From Scedosporium boydii (taxonomy: Eukaryota > Ascomycota > Sordariomycetes > Microascales > Microascaceae), in NCBI GenBank assembly GCA_002221725.1, contig NJFT01000152.1:1-64000 (forward strand): a stretch of DNA of 64,000 nucleotides, in the 5' to 3' direction. Shown piece after piece: positions 55,225-64,000 of the stretch. A program made the position numbers and the translations under genes. Every line of letters begins with the position of its first letter. Positions within the stretch are counted from its first letter, which is position 1. The notes under the pieces were generated by a model, which did no database searches, had not been told where the DNA came from, and was given only the letters and a program-made list of their open reading frames with translations.

Positions 55225-56131
55225 GAGGAAACGTGCCAGCCGCTAGAAGTGGGAGGTTAGATAAAAATTTGCACAAAAGTCAGGATGGCTTTTGTTAAAT
55301 AATGAGAAAAGGAGTAAGGTTCTCATCTACTTTTCTGGCTAATTACATCGCCAAAAAAAAATAAAAATAAAAATAAAAAAAATCGTTATATTTGATCAAG
55401 TGTCTCCTGAAAACCGACTTCGAGAACAGTTCGTTGACCATAGGTATACCCGCAAACCGGAAGGCTAGTCCTCCGCCACCTCTTCTCCTTCTTAATGACG
55501 CAGGACCACTTTTGATATCGAGCCGAAGCGAGCGCCGAGGATATGAGTGTGTGAAAGTAAACCAAACTCCACATTCAATGTTGACTACTTTCTCAGTATT
55601 AGGACCTCCTTTACTTCGTACCCGTCTACGGACTTCCCTGATTTGATGTACCACTAAAGGCAGGATCTTCGAACCCCGCAGACGTGCCAAGACAAAGACT
55701 TTGAGGTGCATCTTCCCTTAATCGCATGCTGCTACCCCTGCCCGCCACACTACTCCATGCACGCATCCTCTCTCCTTGTCTTTAGATAGATTAGTTGAGA
55801 TGCGATGGCCCCCTGGCAGACTGCTACGCCGGGCTTCCTCGGGGAAGACTGTGCAGGGGTAAATAATTTGGGTTTCGACAGGCCAAACTAAAACCGGGAA
55901 TGAGGTGAGATGTCGTGGGCGAAGAGATGGACCGGTGTTTCGGTCGTCACATCGGCGTGGAGGACGCAGTTCCGCGGGTTGCTTCTCGAAGGCAACCGCA
56001 GCTCTTCGACGGCCTCATCGACGGCCTTATCAGTCCAATCTCCTGTTATTAGATGTACTATCATTTCTTAACGGACTACCAACTCTATTCCATACGATGC
56101 GTCTGTAGAGGATATATCTCTTAATGCCACG
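55225..56131. other. Intergenic, no gene supported
   Basis: An A-rich run lies at 55352-55383. Nothing else is recognised. Confidence 0.5.
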
Positions 56132-59100
56132 TCAGCCCTGCGTGGACTTGAATGTCAACCGCGTCACACTCCCTGATTTCTGCCCAAGGAGCAATAGGGA
56201 ATCGTGCAGCGCCGTGCAACTGGGCCGGTGACTGGGCGGGAGCCAGAGAATATTCTTCCCCGCTTGCGTCACCCACTCACCCCGGACAAACAGCCGCTCA
56301 GCCCATCGCTTCCGTATCTCTTCTAGCCGAGGCAAGAGGTGGCCCCAGTCCATTGCGTAGTATTTCCCGTCTTTTGTGAGAAATCTTGGGGGCGAGTCGT
56401 GCGCGGGTGGGGAAGGTGTGTCGAGATCGACGTACAGTCCCTCGTGGAGTATATAGTCCAAGGTACACTCAGCTCTCGAGATGGGCTGTATGGGGCCTGC
56501 CCTGGAGTGGAACCGTGTGATTCTATCGCGTCTCTCGTCGGCCTCCAGCAAATCTCCGTCTTCTGAAAACAACACGCTGCTGGTATAGGCCCCAGGTGCG
56601 TCCGAGTTCCGTCTTCTGGAACTCGGCGATAGGGAGTAGATGCAAGTATAAGTTCCGCGATGTGCTGTCCACGCCAAATCGTTGCCGTCAGCCGAGAAAG
56701 CAACGGAAAGAACAGTCGGGCTGCGCCCGCTAGATCTGAACTCGGCCTTCTCTCTCACCTCGCCCGTCTTGGAATTCCACACTTTCACTTCGCCGTACAT
56801 TGACCCTGAAGCGAAAGTCTTGCCATTGGGTGAGAAGGCGAGGCAAGTGATAGGATCCCAGGTCGTCTGTTGGTTTGATCCTCTCTTCGACAGGCCCGTG
56901 TCCCAGAGCCGGATGGTCTGATCCTGGGAGCAAGTGGCCAAGACTTGCCCATTGGGAGAGAAGCACGTGTAGTAGACGTCCCGGTCGTGACCGTAGAATC
57001 CCAGGGATGTCGCCTTCCCCGTGACAGCATCCCAAATTTCCGTCGTGGTGTCCCGGAGGTGACGCCACTGGCTATCAACGCCCCGAGCCACCGCCACAAC
57101 TTTGCTTGCTGGCGAGTAGTCAACCTTGAGCGGCCCGACATCCCAATCACCCCATGTGTTATGGCATACGCCTGTAACAAGGTCCCAAACTGTCACCTCG
57201 CCGAATATAGAAATCGCCACAAGCGTGTCATCATCTCCAAAGCGAATGACAGGAAACGGTCCACAGGCAAATGTGTGAAGCTGTGTCCTGCTGGATACGT
57301 CATAGACCTGCACCGCACCGTCTACACAGCCAAAGGCAACAGTGTCGGCATCAAAATTCAAGATGACGGTGTGAATCGAGGTCTCGGTAGCCGCCACAAC
57401 CTCAGAGACCCCAGAGGTGATGTCCCAGATGTGGACTGTCCCGTCCAGCAAGCCGGACACGAGCATGTTGCCATCCCAAGATAGGGCCAACGCCGAAAAA
57501 AGCCCGGTATTGTAGCCGCAAGAGCTGAGAAGCCGTCCGGTTTCACAATCCCGGATATGAACGGCGCCATCCGGGCCAGGGAACGCCATCTTCGTTCCTG
57601 TCCGAGAGATAGACAGCGCGCTGTGGAAGCCTTTATAGCCTTCGAAGAGGTGCTTGCAGACACCAGTGTGAGTGTCCCAGAGCCGCACCGTCTTGTCCAC
57701 CGACACGGACGCCAGGAGCCCCCCATCGCCGGAGAAGACGGCGTAGGTCACGGTCCCCGTGTGGCCTTCGAGGACCTGGAGACAAGAGTCCCATTCCTCG
57801 TCGACACCTGCAGCGTCCTGAAGGAGGGGGAGTCTCTGATCCCAAAACAATTCCCGGATGACGCTCTTGGCCGGGCAGAAGGCTAGGGCTCCTCCGTATA
57901 TTTGCAAAGGGGCGCGCTCGATGATGGGACGATTGGTTACGAGAAACCTGGCTGCATCGTACAAGAACTGGTTTAAACGTGCTCCACCATGCCCCGTTCC
58001 CTGGCGGCGTAGTGGCGGCGTCTCATCAGCAGAGTTCCTACCATTTCGCTAGAGAGAGAAAAAAAGAGCACGCTTACCTCCAATTTTGTTAACAACCGCT
58101 TGATGGCAACAATGGCACTCGGTACCCGCTGCAGGAAGCTGAGGCACTCCACCCAGGGAAGAAAATGGCATGACAGGAACGACATGACGGGTCCGTCGTC
58201 AGAAAACAGCATCTGGCATAGCTTTTCCTCTTCCGACTTGTCGCATACGTGACCCGGGCGGAAGACACACAACCTGCAGACAGAAGCCTCCTGCAGCATC
58301 GCCAGTGCGTGGTCGACCCACATGGAGCTAGCATATTTCAGAAGATGAACAGGCGAGGTGGACGGCATGTCGGCATCTTGAATGGTCGCATCCGGAGTGA
58401 GCAGGTTATGCATGTTTGCCTTGAGGCTGCGATCCATTAAGCCTAACGCGCTCTGGACAATGTCCATGTGAGCTTCGGCGGGAGGACGTGGGAAAATGGT
58501 GTCATAGCACTCGTTGCTGTCGAGAAAGTCCTTGGCGGATTGGTGAATGAAATCCACGCTTCCATCTTGGACAGAGAGGAATGACCCGCAGCGGCTTATA
58601 ATCGCGTAGACGTCGTCCAGTGGCATGTCCCAAAGTCCGTGTACGAAGGATTGAATCTCACTGACCTTGAGCGGACCGTACGAGATCACCATCAACCGTA
58701 GGATTGGCAGGCACAGGTCGGCATCGTCAGTCTCACCGACATAGGCGAGCATCTGCGTATAGAGAGAGGCCAGGCCGGGAGGCAGCTTTCTCAATCTCTC
58801 CATGACCCTCGAAGATGACTGTTCGAGGTGGTGACAAGCGAGGGCCACCCATAGAAAAGTTCCTTGCGCGTTTTTGGCCAGATACTCGCGTACTTGGCGC
58901 GCCGTCTGTTCGTTGTAACCCTTGAGGGCGGCGAGCCGGCCCACCTTCCATTGGATGAAAGCCGTCACGGCGTCGGAGATGTGCTTGTCTTGCGCGTCCA
59001 GAGACAGGAGAAGCCTGTGGTCTCCCATCAGGGCCAGGCGCTCCTTGACTTCTACGTTATTCCGACTTGAGACGATCCATTTTGTGTGCGGAAATGAGGC

Positions 59101-60682
59101 CGATGTGGACACGATAAAGTCTAGAAGCCGGGGGAGGCCATCGAGGCACTCGTCAAGAGCATCAATGACGATACGAACGCCATTCTTGAGAGCAGGGTGC
59201 AGGAGTACATGTCGAAATATCGTCGTCAAGACGAGGAACGGGTATCCTTGTCGCGAGAGGTTCTCAGATTCGTCCCAAAACTTGTCCCGAATTGAGAGGA
59301 TGAGAAATGGGTGCTCTTTGAGCAGGAGGTAAAGCAGACCTTGCAAAATCGTCGAGGCCTTGCTCCTCTCCAAGTCGGATGCTTGGAAATACGAGAAAAT
59401 CACCGGCCCGGCGCCCGGCCTCGCTCGCAGCGTATCCACGATTCCGCATAGAAGCATCGTCTTTCCTTTTCCCGGGTCGCCGCGCACCCAAAGAAGTTGC
59501 GCAGACGAAGTGGTATCCCACCGCTTAAAGGCGTCTTGTTCCAATATCCACGTGTAGCAGTCTTCGAACAGGCCGCCGCGGGTACCTTCGATGCGCTCCT
59601 TGTCATAGATGGGGTTTGTGACGTGGAAGAAGCTGAGAAAAGCGCGGTCTTCTTCACTCATGACACGTCTGCAAGGTCATCACTAGGCTCAGCACAACCT
59701 CTAACAATAGCAAACAAAAAACAAATTACATTTCATCGGACTCGGTCGGCAGATGCCAGGACTATAGCTACCTAGATTTCGACTCCCACCTCCGCAGCGA
59801 AGCTAGCACTCTCACGAAGCCCGTGTCCTCGGCTGAGGCAAACTTGACCATGTTGGAGTGGGTGGCGTGGATGCTCTGGGCATTGTAGGGCGGCAGCGTG
59901 GCGGAGTCCTTGGAGACCACGACGCCGACGACGGGGAGACCCAGCTCCTCGAAAAAGCAAATGATTTCCAGCTCCCTCTGCTCCTCCCGCAGCTGGCGGA
60001 CCATGGCTAGGAACCTCAGATGCACGGACTCGAGCATCTGGTCCTCGGTCTCCAGGATCTGAAGCAGGGACTTGTTGGTGGACTTGACGAGCCCCAGGGC
60101 GTTGGCCGGGATCTTGGCCCAGTCGGCGATCCACGAACCCTTGTGCGGTGTGCCCATAAAGAGGACTCCCTTGACCGAACGGAACACGTCTTGCAGGTAG
60201 ACGTCGGGGTTGTCGCGGGACTGGAGAATGGCTTCCTTGCACACGAGACCGCCCATGCTGTGGACGACGAAGATCAGTGGGCGGGAAACGGCGTCGTTTG
60301 CCTCACGATCGTCGACCAGATCGTTGAGCAGGTTCTTGGCGTGGTCGATGAGTCGATTCCGCGACGCAGACGCCTTCTTGACCACGTAGGCGTCGTAGCC
60401 GTATGTGAGGAGACGCGCGGTGCCGAGCTTTTCGGCGAGCAGGAGCTGCGGCCACGGCGCCGACGCACCGGGGGCCGTCCACGTGCTGTCGCGATTGCCG
60501 GTCAGGCCGTGGATGAAGCAGATATCGACGGTAGGAGCCTCTGAGCTCTTCCAGGTTTTGACGCCAACGGGGAAGGTCGCGACGGGGGCATCATTAGCGC
60601 TCAACGCAGACCCCTCCGCGGTCGGTGTCGTCGTTGATGTCGCGACGGGAAGTTGGGCTTTGGACCTGCTAAATAAGCCCAT
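56132..60682 (-). CDS. NLR-type receptor: serine hydrolase, NACHT and WD40 repeats (1456 aa)
   Basis: Exons 60682-59772, 59668-58078 and 58000-56132; both introns keep the frame (SRVMSEED and LE / GTGHGG). Residues 1-303 form an alpha/beta hydrolase of the SesB-like type, with FIHGLTG at 56-62, nucleophile Ser142 in FVVHSMGGLV and GTPHKGS. NACHT follows, with RIEGTRGGLFEDCYTWIL, Walker A GDPGKGKT (366-373) and Walker B RIVIDALDEC (468-477). After about residue 850 come WD40 blades (SVDKTVRLWD, CSQDQTIRLWD) and a non-repeat tail. The domain order is that of fungal STAND proteins tied to non-self recognition and heterokaryon incompatibility. The WD repeats are diverged from one another, unlike fast-evolving HIC-type arrays. 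Confidence 0.9.
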
Positions 60683-60991
60683 GGCAACGGCGGCGTCAGA
60701 AGTCTCGTGTACGATTTGGTGGGTGTCACTGTTTGGGCATAAAGATCACGACCTGAGAGGTTTTATTTTCGAAGATGAAAGAAAGCGAAGGAGTGAAACA
60801 CCCAAAATCCGGGCCAATGGCGACGGCGAGATTGCCGCCACCTCCTCTTTTTAGTTTCAGCAAGAATGCTCAGCCTCAGAGAGAACATTACGAGAAGCCA
60901 ACAGGAGCAAATCACATAAAGCACGGTAACATATTGAGAGAGGAAAAAATAAAAAAAATCTCCTCGCAACATATATAAGCATGCTTGCCGA
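60683..60991. other. Promoter of the NLR gene; nothing else seen
   Basis: About 300 bp upstream of the NLR start on the minus strand. No other gene or element is recognised. Confidence 0.4.
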
Positions 60992-61234
60992 TCAAGTGTC
61001 GTCCGTCCTCTTCTTCTTCTTAACATCACCATCATTGTCAATCTTGTAGCCCATCTCCATGAACGTCGCGGCGATGCGAATGTAGGCGAGACTGTCAGTG
61101 TTCTCGAGTCCGGCCACTAGTTTCATGGGAGAAATATTTTCCGAGAGGTACGATTTTGCGCCGTTCGCGTCGTCATCTAATAGCAGATAGCCCCGAGTTA
61201 GCTGAGGGCGCTCGTGTAGTGCCATGCAGATCAT
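60992..61234 (-). CDS. Small hypothetical ORF, possibly a C-terminal remnant (80 aa)
   Basis: ATG at 61234 opens MICMALHERPQLTRGY; the ORF ends in a Lys-rich tail. The middle (MKLVAGLENTDSLAYIRIA) is coding-like. An open stretch further upstream on the same strand (about 61357-61470, reading FFKLPNIDTVKLLWAIVVHE) also looks coding, but stops intervene. Together they may be a decayed gene; no family is recognised. Confidence 0.3.
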   Translation of the reverse strand: MICMALHERPQLTRGYLLLDDDANGAKSYLSENISPMKLVAGLENTDSLAYIRIAATFMEMGYKIDNDGDVKKKKRTDDT

Positions 61235-62236
61235 CCCAGCTACGTGTATGTGTTTCGGGGCTCACATCGAATCGCGCTGTCAAGAATCTGGCGAGAGAGC
61301 TGTTCATTAGCGCATTCTTCAATTTAGACTCGGGTATCAAGCCTTAGACGAACCTCATGGACTACGATTGCCCAAAGGAGTTTGACGGTGTCAATGTTTG
61401 GCAGCTTGAAGAAGTTGGTCCCCTTTCTCATTGCAAGGTTCTCGGCCTGGATCTTCCCAATGGTCAAGTGCTTGACCTTGGCTCCCACCAGCATTTGGGA
61501 GCAAAGTTGGATTGTACATGCCCCCCAGCAGTAACGGCCCTTAAAAAGCAGGAGACCAGAATTAGGTGGTGGGTTGCGCCACTCATCGCAGCACAGCGTG
61601 TGATTAACATCATTCCGAATAAGAAGAGCATCCTCAACGAGTTAGACAAGACAGGCTCGGGACAATCTTCAAGAGCGACGTGTTCTTGGTTGGTAATCTC
61701 CATCATTGGAGGTTGCTGCCTAGGTCGGTTTATGCTTAATTTGGTCGCGACTCAAACCTTGACGTGGTCAAATGGACCAACTGTTTCAATTGTGGCTGAA
61801 GTCTCTGCCAATTTGTCCAATTGTCGGGTGATGGTCAGCCATACCGTTGATCTAGAGTTTCCTGGTTTACTTGATATTAATTCTCAGCTCAAGTCCAATA
61901 GTCCGGCGGGTTCACTAATCACCCCGGGCTCAATTACTCAACATGGAATCCAACTCTATCAGCCCTGACAACTGAAGAGTTTCAAGCGTGAAGCTGAGGG
62001 CTGAATTTTAGTGCAATTATTCACAACTTTTTTTTTTCCCTTTTTTGGAACAAAGGTCAGCAGACACCCGCTCGAACTCAGGCTTGAATTTAAGCATAAA
62101 TATCACTCGATCTTGGCTCATCCTCGACTCCATTTTCTTCATCTCCATCTCGCTCTTCAGGCATCTCAACGGAAATATCCACCCAAAGCAGCACTTCTCA
62201 ACTTCACTTGAGCTTTACCAAAAATCGAATTTCACC
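61235..62236. other. Intergenic, possible gene debris
   Basis: A + strand frame of 203 codons (61357-61968) has no domain and overlaps coding-like minus-strand sequence, so I do not call it. The 3' part is the promoter of the DUF899 gene. Confidence 0.4.
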
Positions 62237-63011
62237 ATGTCCCTCAAGGTTAGTTCCACACCATAGCCATGATAGGCCAGTACGTGCTGACAGTTTGCTC
62301 CAGGCCGCAACTTATTCCGAGTGGCTCGAAGCCAGAAAAGCACTTTTGAAGAAAGAAAAGGAGCTAGTTAAGCTCTCCGACGAGCTCGCAGCCGAGCGCC
62401 GCCAGCTCCCCCTCGTCAAGGTCGACAAGAACTACACATTCAAGGGTCCAAACGGATCAACCCCATCTCTCTCCGATCTATTCGGCGACAAACAGCAACT
62501 CATCGTCTATCATTTCATGTTCGGACCAGACGCCGAGCGAGGCTGTGGGGGCTGTGCTTTCATCGGCGAGCATATCCCCGACTTGCGCCATCTACGATCC
62601 CGCAACACAGCCATGGTTTGCGTCTCACGTGGTCCATTTGAGAAGCTTGATGCCTGGAAGAAAAAGATCGGCTGGGAATTTCCGTGGTACTCGAGCGAAG
62701 GGTCGGATTTCAACTATGATTTCCACGCCACCCTGGATGAGGAGGTTGCGCCCGTCGAGTACAATTTTGCTTCCAAGGAGGAGTTGGTCGGAAAGGGCCA
62801 GACCTGGTTGAAGGGGGAGATGCCTGGGTTGAGTGTCTTTTTCAAGAAGGACGGGGAGATTTACCATACTTACTCGAGCTATGCGAGGGGCTTGGATAAG
62901 CTTCTCGTGACGCTGCAGTTGTTGGACATGACGCCCCTTGGGAGGCAGGATGTTGGGAAGGATGGTCCAGCTGCATTCAAGCTGAAGTATGAGTATGAGG
63001 AGGGAGCCTAA
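62237..63011 (+). CDS. DUF899 thioredoxin-fold protein (239 aa)
   Basis: Exon 1 is only four codons (62237-62248, MSLK); the intron is 62249-62303 (gttagt ... ctccag) and exon 2 62304-63011. The protein starts with a Lys/Glu-rich helix (KALLKKEKELVKLSDELAAE). The DUF899 core follows: LPLVKVDKNYTFKGP, LIVYHFMFGP, the Cys pair CGGCAFIGEHI and VCVSRGPFEKL. DUF899 proteins resemble AhpC/TSA-like thioredoxins and bacterial relatives act in redox defence; the exact reaction is not settled. The length is normal. Confidence 0.85.
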
Positions 63012-63184
63012 ATGACCCTGACCGGATGGAAGTCCATGTACAGGAACTACGGATTATGATAAAGTCGGGTGATCATTAAATGGTGATCTTAACTCTTCTC
63101 GCCTCCAGGCATGGATAGCAATGCGCCGCAACTATTCTTGATTGACATCCGTCCCTTGTCACCGTAAATCCCTGACGTCCATGA

Positions 63185-63700
63185 CTAGAGCACGTATTTG
63201 AAGTACAGATTTTCCTTGTCAGTCAAGTCCAGAAAGGTAAGCTTGGCCCTTTCGATTTCGTCCACTGCAATAGCCGCCTTCTTCTTGTTTTCGGCCCAGA
63301 GAACAAAGTAAAGCGCAACAGATGCTAGGATACAAATAAGGTAACTACGAGGCTTCCTGTCAGCACATCTCTCGCATATCTCACTTCTAGTCGTATGTAA
63401 CTTATCAGAAAATCAGCCCAAGCCAAAGCTCTGGGTAATGGTCTGTCTTAGACTGAGATCTGACTAGCTGCGGTCCAACGCTATTGCCTGCATTTCCTAT
63501 CAGCCCAGCTCTCGTTGGGTAGCCAAGGTATGGGTTTATCAAAACGTACTAACGCAGGAGGTGACAAAAATAGTACCGGCCATGAAGCTCTTCTTAGTGT
63601 GCCCTGCTACCTTTGATATGACAATTATGATAATCAAACTAACAGTGCCGTCAAAGGAGCCCGTTATCGAATAGCCAACAACAGGAGTAGTGGCGTGGTA
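63185..63700 (-). pseudogene. Dal5-like (allantoate permease family) MFS transporter, 3' remnant
   Basis: Three stretches match the C-terminal third of the ACS/Dal5 family: VAGHTKKSFMAGTIFVTSC (about 63560-63620), then VGPQLVRSQSKTDHYPELW, and last VALYFVLWAENKKKAA with DLTDKENLYFKYVL before the stop at 63185. The splice site after the second stretch has lost its GT (ataagt), and the first junction is out of phase. Nothing upstream of about 63700 matches; sequence there is AT-rich. It is therefore 5'-truncated and dead. Confidence 0.65.
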
Positions 63701-63719
63701 CATAGGTCCATTCACTGTT

Positions 63720-64000
63720 CTTTAAGTTGGAAACCCCCTTCCGCCCCCCCTTTTCTCAAATCCACATTACCATTTCCCCTTAAACTACTTTAATCATCAA
63801 TTGTTTCTATACTTCTAGTTACTGCAAGGTAAACTGCAGCTGAACTAATACTTTTAATATCACTAATTCTCTGAGTACTAATTTCTTTTTTTTTTGGTTT
63901 TTAAAAAAATATTTATTATAACTTTTATATTTATTTAATATCAGTAAACTTTAAATTTATGCATACTCAAGTTTGTGCTCAAACGAGTGCTCTTTAGCAC
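63720..64000. other. AT-rich terminal stretch
   Basis: Strongly AT-rich with T-runs (63880-63960), like RIP-affected or degenerate repeat DNA. No gene is seen. Confidence 0.55.

Noticed and set aside
55660..55735. tRNA gene (ttcgaacccc on the minus strand)
   Set aside because: A box-B-like sequence is present but no box A at a suitable distance and no stems.
58050..58078. 29-nt intron between NACHT and WD40 exons
   Set aside because: Too short for a fungal intron and it leads into the wrong frame; the 77-nt intron 58077-58001 keeps the frame and the family sequence.
61357..61968. 203-codon open frame on the + strand
   Set aside because: No domain, odd composition, and the opposite strand looks coding-like; more likely debris.
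1..64000. CRISPR arrays, rRNA genes, bacterial operons
   Set aside because: None seen; the window is eukaryotic.

Overview
The window is nuclear DNA of a filamentous ascomycete (Pezizomycotina). The genes have short introns (about 50-140 nt) with GTRNGT donors, CTRAC branch sites and YAG acceptors. The gene families (Zn2Cys6 regulator, NACHT-WD40 NLR, FTA2-like, MFS, P450, DUF899, F-box) are typical of that group, with a Sordariomycete flavour that I cannot prove. It reads as an accessory region: degradative and secondary-metabolism-type genes, several decayed genes, and AT-rich or repetitive spacers. Exon boundaries below were worked out by hand from splice signals and reading-frame continuity. 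Every complete multi-exon model sums to a multiple of three.

Layout. 1-4250: an unusual tandem array of roughly 1.64-kb units. Each unit carries the same promoter geometry (inverted CCAAT, G-rich box, three 10-bp repeats, TATA), a splice donor exactly 59 nt after the TATA start, and a stem-loop just after the acceptor. The unit bodies have diverged. 4.3-8.6 kb: a small membrane-type ORF, an acidic membrane protein, a C2H2 zinc-finger gene, a minisatellite and a two-exon 97-aa gene. 9.5-11 kb: a paraoxonase-like secreted esterase. 12-14.4 kb: two tandem decayed F-box genes. 16.2-18.0 kb: a sugar transporter. 20.2-26.0 kb: a stilbene/carotenoid oxygenase, a SnoaL-like protein and an amidohydrolase-type aromatic decarboxylase. 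26.6-27.9 kb: a broken FTA2-like gene.

28.3-42.5 kb: an MFSD5-type transporter, a membrane-anchored methyltransferase, a GNAT protein, a 9-exon P450, a drug-type MFS pump and an unrecognised 556-aa protein. This has the gene mix of a secondary-metabolite cluster without a canonical PKS, NRPS or terpene backbone. The 556-aa protein is the candidate scaffold enzyme, possibly cyclodipeptide-synthase-like, at low confidence. 42.9-44.5 kb: a decayed astacin-like metalloprotease with an H-type lectin. 45.9-48.3 kb: a Zn2Cys6 regulator. 49.5-55.2 kb: an aldehyde dehydrogenase, a salicylate-hydroxylase-like flavoprotein and a short-chain dehydrogenase. 56.1-60.7 kb: a hydrolase-NACHT-WD40 NLR. 62.2-63.0 kb: a DUF899 thioredoxin-fold protein. 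63.2-63.7 kb: the remnant of a Dal5-type permease, followed by an AT-rich end.

Possible working together (inference). The oxygenase at 20 kb would release aromatic aldehydes, the dehydrogenase at 49 kb would oxidise them to acids, and the hydroxylase at 52 kb and decarboxylase at 25 kb would convert the acids to phenols or catechols. The sugar transporter and the Zn2Cys6 gene could supply uptake and control. The sub-clusters are 23 kb apart, so one shared pathway is a hypothesis only.
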